Shown: positions 46,407 to 57,551 of the stretch, in pieces
How the letters are laid out: each line of letters begins with the position of its first letter
Position numbering within the stretch: position 1 is the first letter of the stretch
Assembly (NCBI RefSeq): GCF_013387475.1
Contig: NZ_VWNB01000006.1
Span: forward strand, 122,388-186,387
Direction of reading: 5' to 3'
Source: Mariprofundus sp. KV
GTDB lineage: Bacteria; Pseudomonadota; Zetaproteobacteria; Mariprofundales; Mariprofundaceae
Length of the DNA: 64,000 nt
Program-made: the position numbers and the translations under genes
Notes under the pieces: generated by a model
Seen by the model: the letters and a program-made list of their open reading frames with translations, nothing else
Database searches by the model: none
What the model was told of the DNA's origin: nothing

Positions 46407-47165
46407 TCATTTCAACAGCTCCATTGCAGCAGCGAAGTCGATAGTGTTTTCGTAGATGGCACGACCGGTGATGGCGCCGCATATGCCATCATCCACATGT
46501 TTGGCACAGGCAATGACATCATCCATTTTCGATACGCCACCGGAGACAATCACGGGAATCGAGATCGCTTTAGCCAGATTCACCGTCTCCTCAATATTGG
46601 GGCCGGTCATCATGCCGTCGCGGGCGATATCCGTATAAATAATCGATGATACGCCGGCATCTTCAAACTTGAGTGCCAGATCAACAGCCGTGACATCGGT
46701 AACATCATCCCAGCCATGCACAGCCACCATGCCACCTTTGGCATCGATACCGACACAGATCTGGCCGGGAAACGCCTTGCACGCCTCCTCAACCAGCGCC
46801 GGATTGGCTACAGCAATAGAGCCTAGGATCACACGATCCACACCGAGATTCAGCGTGCCTTCAATCATGGCCAGATCACGCAGACCACCACCAAGCTGTA
46901 CCGGAATATGCATCTGTGCACAGATCGCACGGATCGCTTCGCGGTTGGCCGGTTTGCCGGCAAAAGCGCCATCGAGATCAACCACATGCAGACGTTTGGC
47001 CCCGAGTGACTGCCAGTGTGCAGCCATAGCACCCGGATCATCGCCATAAACGGTGGCATCATCCATACGCCCCTGCTTCAGACGTACGCAGTGCCCCCCT
47101 TTCAGGTCAATGGCGGGAATTAATTCAAATTGATTGGCTTCTGTTTTGGTGTTTACGGATTCCAT
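46407..47165 (-). CDS. hisA: Phosphoribosylformimino-AICAR-phosphate isomerase
   Basis: 252-residue TIM-barrel isomerase of histidine synthesis. [34 protein letters not shown] and [10 protein letters not shown]. The start at 47165 overlaps the end of hisH by 13 bases; a slightly later start cannot be excluded because the first 12 residues are not conserved. Confidence 0.96.
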   Translation of the reverse strand: MESVNTKTEANQFELIPAIDLKGGHCVRLKQGRMDDATVYGDDPGAMAAHWQSLGAKRLHVVDLDGAFAGKPANREAIRAICAQMHIPVQLGGGLRDLAMIEGTLNLGVDRVILGSIAVANPALVEEACKAFPGQICVGIDAKGGMVAVHGWDDVTDVTAVDLALKFEDAGVSSIIYTDIARDGMMTGPNIEETVNLAKAISIPVIVSGGVSKMDDVIACAKHVDDGICGAITGRAIYENTIDFAAAMELLK

Positions 47166-47782
47166 TGCAGGAATGCCTCCATCATCGCCAGGCCTGCGCT
47201 CTGGCTTTTTTCAGGGTGAAACTGCACTGCTACAATATTGTCGCGACCTACTGCGGCCGCAAACGGGTAATCACCATAGGAGCAGGCGGCCAACAGATGA
47301 TCCGGGTTTTCAGGCATGCAGCAGTAGGAGTGGACATAATAGACCTGCTGACCTGCCAGCGGTGCCAGCACCGGATGCTGCGGCTTCTCAGATGAGAAGA
47401 TCACATCATTCCAGCCCATATGCGGAATTTTATAGCCACGCGCAGCATGATCTTCAGGAAAGTGTGTCACTGCACCGGGAATCAGCCCCAACCCCTTATG
47501 ACGACCGAACTCAAGCGAGTAATCCATCAATACCTGCATACCGAGGCAGATACCAAGGAACGGCTTACCTGTAGCAATCTCATCCTTGATGGCAACATCG
47601 AGGCCACTCTCTTTCAGGGCCGCGATACAGTCACGAAAAGCACCCACACCGGGCAGCACGATACGATCATAGTTTTTCAGTGATTCAGCTTCAGTGACCA
47701 GCTCAACCTCACCGCCCGCCTTCTCCAGCGCCTTGGCTACCGAGTGCAGATTACCCATACCATAGTTTATCAATCCAATCAT
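47153..47782 (-). CDS. hisH: Imidazole glycerol phosphate synthase glutaminase subunit
   Basis: 209-residue class I glutamine amidotransferase. [13 protein letters not shown] at the start, nucleophile Cys in [10 protein letters not shown], His/Glu in VQFHPEKSQ. Partner of HisF. Preceded by an inverted-repeat spacer after hisB. Confidence 0.96.
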   Translation of the reverse strand: MIGLINYGMGNLHSVAKALEKAGGEVELVTEAESLKNYDRIVLPGVGAFRDCIAALKESGLDVAIKDEIATGKPFLGICLGMQVLMDYSLEFGRHKGLGLIPGAVTHFPEDHAARGYKIPHMGWNDVIFSSEKPQHPVLAPLAGQQVYYVHSYCCMPENPDHLLAACSYGDYPFAAAVGRDNIVAVQFHPEKSQSAGLAMMEAFLQWNP

Positions 47783-47803
47783 AAGAAATTACTCACCTCG
47801 AAG

Positions 47804-47857
47804 CCACAGAGACACAAAGATAGACATAGTACACTTTGTGCCTTTGTATCTTTGTGG
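47804..47857. repeat. CCACAGAGACACAAAG inverted repeat between hisB and hisH
   Basis: CCACAGAGACACAAAG (47804-47819) pairs with CTTTGTGCCTTTGTATCT..TTGTGG (47834-47857). It abuts the hisB stop codon at 47858. Confidence 0.75.
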
Positions 47858-48445
47858 TTACAGAGCTCCTTTTGTCGATGGGATTCCGCTCTGGCGCGGA
47901 TCCGACTCTACAGCCATGCGCAGTGCACGACCGAAGGCCTTGAATACTGTCTCGATAATGTGGTGGTTGTTGTCACCACGAAGCGCATCGATATGCAGCG
48001 TAATGCGACCATGATTACTCACCGCCTGGAAGAACTCCTTGAACAGGTCGATATCAAAACCGCCAACCGTCTCTTTCGGGAAGTCGATATTATATTCGAG
48101 GCCGGGGCGACCTGAGAAGTCGAGCACAACGCGTGAAAGCGCCTCATCCAGCGGCACATAGGCATGACCGTAGCGGATGATACCGGCTTTATCACCAATG
48201 GCATCACGCAGAGCTTCACCGAGGCAGATACCGATATCCTCCACCGTGTGATGGTCATCAATCTCGCGATCGCCTTTGGCATCCACACTCAGATCAATCA
48301 GGCCATGACGGGCAATCTGCTCGAGCATGTGATCCAGAAACGGGATCGAAGAGTTCAGCTCCGCCTTGCCTGTTCCATCCAGATCAAGACTCAAGCGGAT
48401 CGAGGTCTCTTTGGTTGCGCGTTCTATTGATGCATTGCGACTCAT
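47858..48445 (-). CDS. hisB: Imidazoleglycerol-phosphate dehydratase
   Basis: 195-residue monofunctional dehydratase (no phosphatase domain). Metal-binding motifs [31 protein letters not shown] and DNNHHIIE. The start overlaps hisC by four bases. Confidence 0.96.
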   Translation of the reverse strand: MSRNASIERATKETSIRLSLDLDGTGKAELNSSIPFLDHMLEQIARHGLIDLSVDAKGDREIDDHHTVEDIGICLGEALRDAIGDKAGIIRYGHAYVPLDEALSRVVLDFSGRPGLEYNIDFPKETVGGFDIDLFKEFFQAVSNHGRITLHIDALRGDNNHHIIETVFKAFGRALRMAVESDPRQSGIPSTKGAL

Positions 48446-49476
48446 AACTGAATCTCCCGGAGTGCCGCCAGTAGCGCACTGTTTTCATCTCTGCTGCCAA
48501 TGGTGATACGCAGGCAATTGACCAGAAGCCTATCAGAACCGTGCATATTCTTAATTAAAATTCCCGCCCTCTTAAGTGCGTCGAATACAGCGTTGGCATC
48601 GTTCACCCTGACCAGAAGGAAATTTGCCTGTGACGGAAAAACTTCAATGCCATCAAATTCAGCCAGTGCTGCAGCCATACGCTCACGCTCATCACGAAGC
48701 TCCGCCACCTGCGCCTCAAACACCGCAAAGTGATCAAGCAGAAAATTTGCAGAAGCCTGGGTCAGCGCATTGATGTTATAGGGCATACGCACCTTGTTCA
48801 GCTGCGCAATCACATCGGCATCACCAAGCAGATAGCCCATGCGCAGACCTGCCCAGCCCACCTTGGAGAAGGTTTTCAGAACCATCACATTGGCTGCAAT
48901 AAGGTAGTTGTGGGTGCGCTCAGAGAAGGGGCCATACGCCTCATCAATGACCAGCATGCCCCCCATCCCCCTGGCGATCTTCTCAATCCGCTCCTGCCGC
49001 CAGAGATTGCCGGTCGGATTGTTCGGGCAGGCCAGAAATGCTATCTCAGCCTTTTCACGCGCACACACCTGCAGAAAGTGCTCCTCATTCATGGTGAAAT
49101 CATCTGCCAGAGGCACGGTTGCCACCGGTCGTTTCAACCACTGCGAGACCAGATTATACATCACGAATGTTGGCCCTGGCACCACGCAGGTGCCAGGCAC
49201 CGTGGCGATAAGGAGCATCTGAATGATCTCATCCGAACCATTGCCGAGCAGCACCTGCTCAGGCTTTACACCCTCATGTTCGGCAATCTTTGTACGCAGC
49301 GCGAGCATCCCGGCATCGGGATAACGATTCACATCCACTTCAGCCAGTCGTTTAACCCACCTCTTGCGCAGATCATCCGGCATGGAAAACGGATTCTCCA
49401 TAGCATCGAGCTTGATCATGCCGCTGCTATCAGGCACGTGGTATGCCGACAGCGCTTTGATATCACTACGAATCAC
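48442..49476 (-). CDS. hisC: Histidinol-phosphate aminotransferase
   Basis: 344-residue PLP aminotransferase. KLDAMENPF at the N-terminus, [17 protein letters not shown], and the PLP Lys in [15 protein letters not shown]. Starts with GTG at 49476, with GGGTGG upstream. Lies 55 bp after hisD. Confidence 0.95.
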   Translation of the reverse strand: MIRSDIKALSAYHVPDSSGMIKLDAMENPFSMPDDLRKRWVKRLAEVDVNRYPDAGMLALRTKIAEHEGVKPEQVLLGNGSDEIIQMLLIATVPGTCVVPGPTFVMYNLVSQWLKRPVATVPLADDFTMNEEHFLQVCAREKAEIAFLACPNNPTGNLWRQERIEKIARGMGGMLVIDEAYGPFSERTHNYLIAANVMVLKTFSKVGWAGLRMGYLLGDADVIAQLNKVRMPYNINALTQASANFLLDHFAVFEAQVAELRDERERMAAALAEFDGIEVFPSQANFLLVRVNDANAVFDALKRAGILIKNMHGSDRLLVNCLRITIGSRDENSALLAALREIQL

Positions 49477-49531
49477 CGGAAACCACCCGTGCCTGTGGAG
49501 ATTGCGCTCCGCTGTTCGGCTAGCAGCATCA

Positions 49532-50833
49532 TTATCCTTTCTCTTTCAGGCGCAGTTCAAGGGTCAGGGCATGCGCCTGCAGACCTTCGCGATGAGCAAG
49601 GTGAGCCGCAGCCGGGCCGATCGCCTGCACCGCTGCACGGGTAGCGCGGATCACACTGCTGCGCTTCTGGAAATCATAAAGACCCAGCGGCGAAGAGAAA
49701 CGCGCCGTACGGTTGGTTGGCAATACATGGTTCGGGCCTGCGATATAATCACCCAGTGCTTCAGGCACAAAGTGGCCGATAAAGATAGCGCCTGCATGCC
49801 TGATACTCGGAAGAATTTCATCGGGATTCTCCAGTGCCAGTTCCAGATGCTCCGGTGCAATCACATTGACCACATCCGCAGCCTCGGCCCAATCCTTAAC
49901 AAGAATCAGTGCGCCATGCGTCTCAACAGAGGCGCGTGCGATCCTGGCCCGTGGCAACACCTGCAAGTGTGCCTCAATCGATTGTGCCACCTGCGTCAGC
50001 AGGTGTGCATCGGTAGAGATCAGAATGCTCTGTGCCGCCTCGTCATGTTCAGCCTGGGAAAGGAAATCAGCTGCAATCCAGGCCGGATTACCACCATCAG
50101 CCACCACCACGATCTCGGAGGGGCCGGCAATCATATCGATGCCACAGGTGCCGAACACCTGACGTTTGGCTGCTGCTACAAACTTATTGCCCGGCCCGAC
50201 AATCTTGTCCACAGCCGGAATGGTTTCGGTACCGTAAGCCAGCGCTGCCACTGCCTGGGCTCCACCGACAGCAAAACCGCGCTGTACACCTGAGACATAG
50301 GCTGCGGCCAGTACCAGTTCATTGATCTCGCCACCGGGGGTTGGCACCACCATGACAATCTCTTGCACACCGGCCACCACGGCAGGTACAGCATTCATCA
50401 ATACCGATGAAGGGTAGGCAGCCTTGCCACCGGGCACATAAAGCCCCACACGATCCAGCGGCGTAATACGCTGGCCGAGGGTCATGCCGACCTCATCGGT
50501 ATACTCCCAGTCATCCTGCTGCTGCTTTTCGTGGTAAGCGCGGATACGATCCGTCGCCAGCTGCAGCGATTCGCGATCCATATCCGATACCGCATTCCAC
50601 GCCTGTTCCATGCGTGCGCGGCTGATCTCAATGGTTTCACCTGTGCATGCCCAGCCATCAAAACGCTCGGTATAGTCACACAGTGCGGCATTTCCGCGTG
50701 CCTTCACATCGGCAAGAATAGCCGCCACCAGATCCTGCACGTCAGCACCGGTATCTGCCTCGCGTGATAGCAGTGCATCCAGCTTCTCGGCGAAGCCATC
50801 CTGCTGTGAATCCAATCGAAGAATCTTACTCAT
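49532..50833 (-). CDS. hisD: Histidinol dehydrogenase
   Basis: 433-residue Zn/NAD enzyme catalysing the last two steps of histidine synthesis. [50 protein letters not shown] and NHVLPTN. Starts 3 bp after hisG. Confidence 0.97.
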   Translation of the reverse strand: MSKILRLDSQQDGFAEKLDALLSREADTGADVQDLVAAILADVKARGNAALCDYTERFDGWACTGETIEISRARMEQAWNAVSDMDRESLQLATDRIRAYHEKQQQDDWEYTDEVGMTLGQRITPLDRVGLYVPGGKAAYPSSVLMNAVPAVVAGVQEIVMVVPTPGGEINELVLAAAYVSGVQRGFAVGGAQAVAALAYGTETIPAVDKIVGPGNKFVAAAKRQVFGTCGIDMIAGPSEIVVVADGGNPAWIAADFLSQAEHDEAAQSILISTDAHLLTQVAQSIEAHLQVLPRARIARASVETHGALILVKDWAEAADVVNVIAPEHLELALENPDEILPSIRHAGAIFIGHFVPEALGDYIAGPNHVLPTNRTARFSSPLGLYDFQKRSSVIRATRAAVQAIGPAAAHLAHREGLQAHALTLELRLKEKG

Positions 50834-50836
50834 AAC

Positions 50837-52805
<1,969 letters not shown>

Positions 52806-52921
52806 TCATAAAGGAGACGAACGCTAGCCGCTCTCCTGCATGGGAACAATGTTTAGCAACACTGCATTTCTCCAGGCAAGATGAAGCCGACAAAGGAGCA
52901 ATCGACGTTCAACAGATTGAA

Positions 52922-54790
52922 TCAGTACTCGCCGTTTTCATCCCACATCGAAGCATTAAACATCAGTGTGCGATTGCGCCCCTGCTCCTTGGCCTGATAG
53001 AGGGCGATATCGGCAAATTTCACAGTTGCCCAGAAACCCTCATTTTTCGCACCGGGGAAGAGAGCGATACCGACGGAGAGGGTTTTGGTCAGAGCCCCCT
53101 GCGGCGTCTGGAACTGTGTGGACTCCATTGTTTTACGAATCCGCTCAGCCAGCAACATGCAGCCCTCCGCATCCGTGTCAGGCAGCAGCACCATAAACTC
53201 TTCACCACCAAAGCGAATCGCCATATCAGAGCCGCGCACCTGCTCTTTCAGCAGTTCAGCCAACCCTTTGATCACCTGATCACCAACATCATGGCCGTAG
53301 GTGTCATTGACCTGCTTAAAGAAATCCACATCCACCATCAGTACGCCCAGCGTTGTTCCCTGACGAACAGTGGTGGCCGCCAGCACATCGACATAATCCT
53401 CAAGGAAGCGGCGATTGTAGAGGCCGGTCATCGGATCACGCATGGCGGTATCCTTGAGCGACTGCATCAGCTGACGCGCCTCAATCACAGGTGCCGCTTC
53501 ATTGAGATAGATACTCGCTGTCTGCTCGATATCGGGATGTTTCTTCAGCTCCTCCTCAGAAAGCACCATCTGCAGCACGCCGCCAACACGTCCTGAGAGC
53601 ATCATCGGGATACAGATATGTGCAAAATCATCACCTCTGGCACCACCTGCGTAGCGGGTGCAGATATGCGGGGAATTGATGCTCGAGACACAGGCAGCAG
53701 TGCGTTTGGCCCGGCACGACTCTGAACAGGCCAGAATCTCCTGGTCACACCAGAGCTCACCATCGCGATCCACACCCTCAACAAAGACAGGTTTCATCAT
53801 CTGATTATCGCCCTCAATGCGATAGAGGGTAAAACGGCGCAGACCAAAGTGATCGCTCATCACACGGCGAATGCGGATAAATATCTCTTCCAGATCGAGA
53901 TCATTCTCCACCGCCTGCTTAAAACGGGCAGCACCCACCATCTCGTCAACCACATGCACGGTATGGGTCAGCAGATTCTGGCCACTGCCCTGATGACTGA
54001 AATCACCGAGTGAGCCGATCGATGTAGAGATCTTGCCCATGCTCTGCTCGAGCGTATCCATCAGGCTGTTGGTCTGATGGGCAATATCACCGATCTCATC
54101 GCTGGTGGTGGAGCTGATACGGCCGCTAAAATCACCCATCTGGGCGTTACCCACAACACTCTTCATACTCTCAGCCGTATCCACAATCGACCTGAACAGC
54201 CGCTTAAGAAAATAACCGAGCGAGAGCGCAAACATCAACAGCAACACGACAATCGGTGCAATGGCAAGCAGCTCTGAACGCTCCAACTCCTCCAGCGAAA
54301 AACCGAGCGTGACCGCACCATTGATACTCCCTTCAGGCACATCGTGACACTGCATACAGTTCAGTTCACCGGTACTGCTGGCGATATAGGGGATGGTAAT
54401 CCGATAGATAGATGAATCATTGTGGCGAACCACATCCTCTTCCCACTTGCCGGTCGCCAATACCCGCTTCTCCATATCAAGCTTGGGCTTCTCACCATCA
54501 ATGCCGGGGCCGAACTGGTGAATCACCGGCTCCCCGCGCAGCACCCGTACATCAACAAGGCCGGGAATCGTACTCATGCGCTTGACCAGCATCTCGCGCT
54601 CACTGATCACACCTGTTCGCATCTGCTCAGTCAGTGTGATACGCAGCATATCCGCAGCCATGCGCCCCTGCTCGCGGATAGTATTGAGGCTGAAATAGTT
54701 GAATGATTTAATGGTGACAATGGAGAACAGCACAATCAGTACAAATGAGATAATGGCTGTGAACCAGAAACTTTTCTTTCGTAATGTCAT
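52922..54790 (-). CDS. Membrane diguanylate cyclase with periplasmic c-haem motif and Cys-rich GAF
   Basis: 622 residues. TM1 (9-30), a periplasmic sensor with CMQCH at 145-149 (c-type haem attachment), TM2 (173-195), HAMP, and a GAF-like domain (about 290-440). The GAF region carries C348, C355, C359, C367, C377 and C393. The C-terminal GGDEF domain has GGEEF at 528-532 and an inhibitory site RGSD at 519-522, so it is probably active and feedback-inhibited. A redox or gas ligand read by haem is a plausible input. The ATG overlaps the stop of a tiny upstream frame (TATGA). Confidence 0.92.
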   Translation of the reverse strand: MTLRKKSFWFTAIISFVLIVLFSIVTIKSFNYFSLNTIREQGRMAADMLRITLTEQMRTGVISEREMLVKRMSTIPGLVDVRVLRGEPVIHQFGPGIDGEKPKLDMEKRVLATGKWEEDVVRHNDSSIYRITIPYIASSTGELNCMQCHDVPEGSINGAVTLGFSLEELERSELLAIAPIVVLLLMFALSLGYFLKRLFRSIVDTAESMKSVVGNAQMGDFSGRISSTTSDEIGDIAHQTNSLMDTLEQSMGKISTSIGSLGDFSHQGSGQNLLTHTVHVVDEMVGAARFKQAVENDLDLEEIFIRIRRVMSDHFGLRRFTLYRIEGDNQMMKPVFVEGVDRDGELWCDQEILACSESCRAKRTAACVSSINSPHICTRYAGGARGDDFAHICIPMMLSGRVGGVLQMVLSEEELKKHPDIEQTASIYLNEAAPVIEARQLMQSLKDTAMRDPMTGLYNRRFLEDYVDVLAATTVRQGTTLGVLMVDVDFFKQVNDTYGHDVGDQVIKGLAELLKEQVRGSDMAIRFGGEEFMVLLPDTDAEGCMLLAERIRKTMESTQFQTPQGALTKTLSVGIALFPGAKNEGFWATVKFADIALYQAKEQGRNRTLMFNASMWDENGEY

Positions 54791-54891
54791 ACTGCCCGTC
54801 CCTCTGATCGCTGCTGTTTAACCTCGGCCTCAAGCCCGGCCAACAGGTCATCCAGCATCCCGATATCTGCTTCAAACCCGGCATGTCGCAA
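54787..54891 (-). CDS. Possible 34-residue peptide coupled to the cyclase gene
   Basis: From a TTG at 54891 the frame encodes an acidic helix-forming peptide (GMLDDLLAGLEAEVKQQRSE near its end) that stops within the cyclase start codon (TATGA). No SD is clear. In another frame an ATG at 54897 gives MKIATCRV and stops. This may be the remnant of a longer frameshifted gene or a leader that couples translation. Confidence 0.25.
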   Translation of the reverse strand: MRHAGFEADIGMLDDLLAGLEAEVKQQRSEGRAV

Positions 54892-54975
54892 TTTTCATGC
54901 CAAAAAAACCTGTTATTTACAGCCTTTTATAGAGCAGATGACTTTTGCTCAGGCCATCCGCTAGGATTCCGCCCC

Positions 54976-55923
54976 ATGTCCGTCTACACAGAACTCTCCG
55001 CATCCGACATCTCCGCCATTCTCGCCGATTATAAGCTGGGCGAACTGGCCAGTTTTGAAGGCATTGCTGCCGGCATTGAGAACAGTAATTTCTTTGTCAC
55101 GACCGAAGGGCACGACAACGCTGCCCGCTTTGTACTCACGATCTTTGAGCGCATGAATGCGACAGAGCTCCCCTACTTCATGCGCCTGATGCGTCATCTG
55201 GCCCACAATAAACTGGCATGCCCGGATGTGATGCAGCGCAACGATGGTTCACTGCTCTTCGAGATTCACGGCAAACAGGGCTGTATTGTCTCATGCCTTT
55301 CAGGCCGCACACTCGATGAACTGAACGAAGAGCAACTGACCTCTTCAGGTCGCGCACTGGCGCAACTGCATCTGGCAGGTGCCGACTTTGACGAATCGCG
55401 TGAAAACCCGACCGGCATGGCATGGCTGGGTGAGCATATCGCAGCAGTTGTTGACGGCACGCGTGAGACTTATGGCGCAGATGCCGCACAACTTCTGCAG
55501 GATGAACTCGATTTTCAAAACTCATGCGCCTGGGAGTCACTGCCTCGTGGCGTGATCCATGGTGATCTGTTCGTGGATAATATTCTCTTTGAGGGCAACA
55601 AAGCCTCCGGCATTATCGACTTCTACTACGCCCACACAGCCCCCTATGCGATGGATATCGCCATCACCCTCAATGCCCAGGCTGTTCAACTCTCTGATCA
55701 GGATGCGTCACGCATCAAGGCATTCATGGCCGGTTATGAGTCCCTGCGCCCACTGCAGGAGGAGGAGCACGAAGCACTGCCGCTACTGCTCAGGCTCGGT
55801 GCCCTGCGCTTCTGGGTCTCCCGTCTTTATGATGCCCTCTTCCCTCGTGGAGGGGCCATGACCCAGACCAAAGACCCGCAAGAGTACCGCAACAAACTAC
55901 TCTACCATCGTCACGCAGGTTAA
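54976..55923 (+). CDS. thrB: Homoserine kinase, aminoglycoside-phosphotransferase type
   Basis: 315-residue ThrB2-type kinase making O-phosphohomoserine, substrate of threonine synthase. SVYTELSASDISAILADY, GIENSNFFV, catalytic HGDLFVDNILF and GIIDFYYA. The ATG at 54976 fits the family start; 54883 would add 31 unrelated residues. It lies 36 kb from thrC and outside the SAM-controlled operon. Confidence 0.95.
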   Translation: MSVYTELSASDISAILADYKLGELASFEGIAAGIENSNFFVTTEGHDNAARFVLTIFERMNATELPYFMRLMRHLAHNKLACPDVMQRNDGSLLFEIHGKQGCIVSCLSGRTLDELNEEQLTSSGRALAQLHLAGADFDESRENPTGMAWLGEHIAAVVDGTRETYGADAAQLLQDELDFQNSCAWESLPRGVIHGDLFVDNILFEGNKASGIIDFYYAHTAPYAMDIAITLNAQAVQLSDQDASRIKAFMAGYESLRPLQEEEHEALPLLLRLGALRFWVSRLYDALFPRGGAMTQTKDPQEYRNKLLYHRHAG

Positions 55924-55930
55924 TCTGAAC

Positions 55931-55960
55931 GTCCGCCTTGGGTTGTCGACTCAAGCGGAC
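55931..55960 (+). terminator. Terminator-like hairpin after thrB
   Basis: GTCCGCCTTGGGT / ACTCAAGCGGAC with one bulge, followed by ATTCAATTTTATT. The T-tract is imperfect. Confidence 0.45.
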
Positions 55961-55990
55961 ATTCAATTTTATTGATGAGCGGGAATTTTA

Positions 55991-56089
55991 ATGGATAAAA
56001 CCATGGCGCTGAAACTTCTGGCAGTTTGTGTGATCTGCCTCGGCCTGATCACCGGCGCTGTGTTTTTACTCCAGTGGCTCACGTCATAA
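55991..56089 (+). CDS. 32-residue single-membrane-span protein
   Basis: MDKTMALKLLAVCVICLGLI begins a predicted peptide with one hydrophobic helix (residues 6-28) and a short polar end (QWLTS). A weak purine-rich stretch (GAGCGGGAA) precedes the ATG. No family is recognised. It lies between thrB and folE. Confidence 0.45.
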   Translation: MDKTMALKLLAVCVICLGLITGAVFLLQWLTS

Positions 56090-56107
56090 ACCTGTTAAAC
56101 AACAGGT
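56090..56107. terminator. Hairpin between the small membrane gene and folE
   Basis: A perfect 7-bp stem ACCTGTT / AACAGGT with an AAAC loop. On the minus strand it is followed by TTTATG, so it may weakly end folE. Confidence 0.35.
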
Positions 56108-56114
56108 AAGAAAG

Positions 56115-56717
56115 TTAACCCTCAGATTTATTCATGCCGATAAGCTGGAAGAGCTCAAGGCGTGAGGAGGGGTTGTTCATGAATGCTCCGGTCAGTTTGG
56201 AGGTGGTAGTCCAGGAGTTGGGCTTGAGCACACCACGATGGCACATGCAGAAGTGCTGACACTGGATAATCACCGCCACACCCTTGGGATCGAGCACCTC
56301 TTCAATGGCATTGGCGATCTGCATGGTGAGCTTCTCCTGCACCTGCAGACGTTTGGAGTAACCTTCAACCACACGGGCAAGTTTGGATAGACCAACCACA
56401 CGGCCGCGTGGAATATAGGCAACATGCGCCTTGCCTACGAATGGCACCATGTGATGCTCGCAGTGGCTGTGCACAGCAATATCGGAGACCAGCACCACCT
56501 CATCGTAACCTTCAACCTCTTCAAAGGTCTTCTCCAGATGTTCGCGTGGATCTTCCTTGTAACCTGAAAAGTGCTCATGCATGGCAGAGAGGACACGTGC
56601 CGGAGTCTCCTGCAGCCCTTCGCGATTCACATCTTCACCGATATATTCAAGCAGGCCACGCACATGTTGCATGCCTTCGATATTGGTCGGGTCATTCAGG
56701 TCGAAATCATCACTCAC
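56115..56717 (-). CDS. folE: GTP cyclohydrolase I
   Basis: 200-residue type IA enzyme forming dihydroneopterin triphosphate. Zinc/active-site motifs [11 protein letters not shown] and [11 protein letters not shown] are intact. GTG start at 56717 with SD GGAAGGA; an ATG at 56792 would add 25 unrelated residues including the SD region. Confidence 0.96.
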   Translation of the reverse strand: MSDDFDLNDPTNIEGMQHVRGLLEYIGEDVNREGLQETPARVLSAMHEHFSGYKEDPREHLEKTFEEVEGYDEVVLVSDIAVHSHCEHHMVPFVGKAHVAYIPRGRVVGLSKLARVVEGYSKRLQVQEKLTMQIANAIEEVLDPKGVAVIIQCQHFCMCHRGVLKPNSWTTTSKLTGAFMNNPSSRLELFQLIGMNKSEG

Positions 56718-56843
56718 AGCACATCCTTCCTTTTCTCGTTCTGCGGGGCACCATAGCGCATTATGGGGTAATGAAGAACTGAAAAACCACATGATTGTCG
56801 TTTTTTAGCCCGCAATTGAACTATTGGTATAGATGGAGAGCCA

Positions 56844-57434
56844 ATGCTTACAATAAATATACTCCGTCACGGGGCACTTGAAGGTGGCGTCAAATATCGA
56901 GGTCGGGTGGATGATCCGCTCACGGCGGCTGGTCGAAGCAGCATGGATAGCGTCTGGTCTCATCTGCAGAGAGAGGTGGATGCCATCATCACCTCACCCC
57001 TGATCCGCTGTGCAGAACCGGCTAAAGCGTGGGCAGCCGCAGTTGGCATTGAATGCATCATCGAACCACGCGTTGCCGAGATTCACTACGGTGAGTGGGA
57101 GGGAAAAACCATCCCGCAGCTACAAGCTGAATATCCCGAAACCCTTGCACAGTGGCGCAATAACCCCCAGGGCATGCGCCCACCCGGTGGTGAATCCCCC
57201 GAAGAGCTGCTGGCCCGCCTGAATGCGTGGTGGTCTGAAATTTGCCAGAGCCATGATGGCAAACAGCTGCTGCTGGTTACCCACTCCGGCAGCATGCGCA
57301 TGCTGATCGCCCACGCGCTCAACGCCCCCATCGCCACCACCCGCCATCTGGCCATGCCCTACTGCTGCTGGAGCCGCATCAGCCACGACAACGGCAGTTC
57401 GCAACTGGACTTTCATAATCGTGAAACCGCCTGA
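56844..57434 (+). CDS. Histidine phosphatase family protein (CobC-like)
   Basis: 196 residues with the phosphoglycerate-mutase-type catalytic LRHGALEGG, TSPLIRC, EIHYGEWEGK and THSGSMRM. Similar to alpha-ribazole phosphatase CobC, but no cobalamin genes are nearby, so the substrate is open. SD GGAGAG before the ATG. Confidence 0.88.
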   Translation: MLTINILRHGALEGGVKYRGRVDDPLTAAGRSSMDSVWSHLQREVDAIITSPLIRCAEPAKAWAAAVGIECIIEPRVAEIHYGEWEGKTIPQLQAEYPETLAQWRNNPQGMRPPGGESPEELLARLNAWWSEICQSHDGKQLLLVTHSGSMRMLIAHALNAPIATTRHLAMPYCCWSRISHDNGSSQLDFHNRETA

Positions 57435-57551
57435 AGCCACGAACGTGACCTCAAACACGGAAGTTCAGGGCAGACAAGGGACAATTTTGCGCTGATGATT
57501 GAACCGGCACCGCTGCCAATGTTGGAGACGGTGCCAACCGGAGAGTGAACT

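Noticed and set aside
57500..57535. GGCACCG / CGGTGCC hairpin before the POTRA gene as a terminator
   Set aside because: There is no T-run and the loop is long; it may be chance or a weak leader structure.
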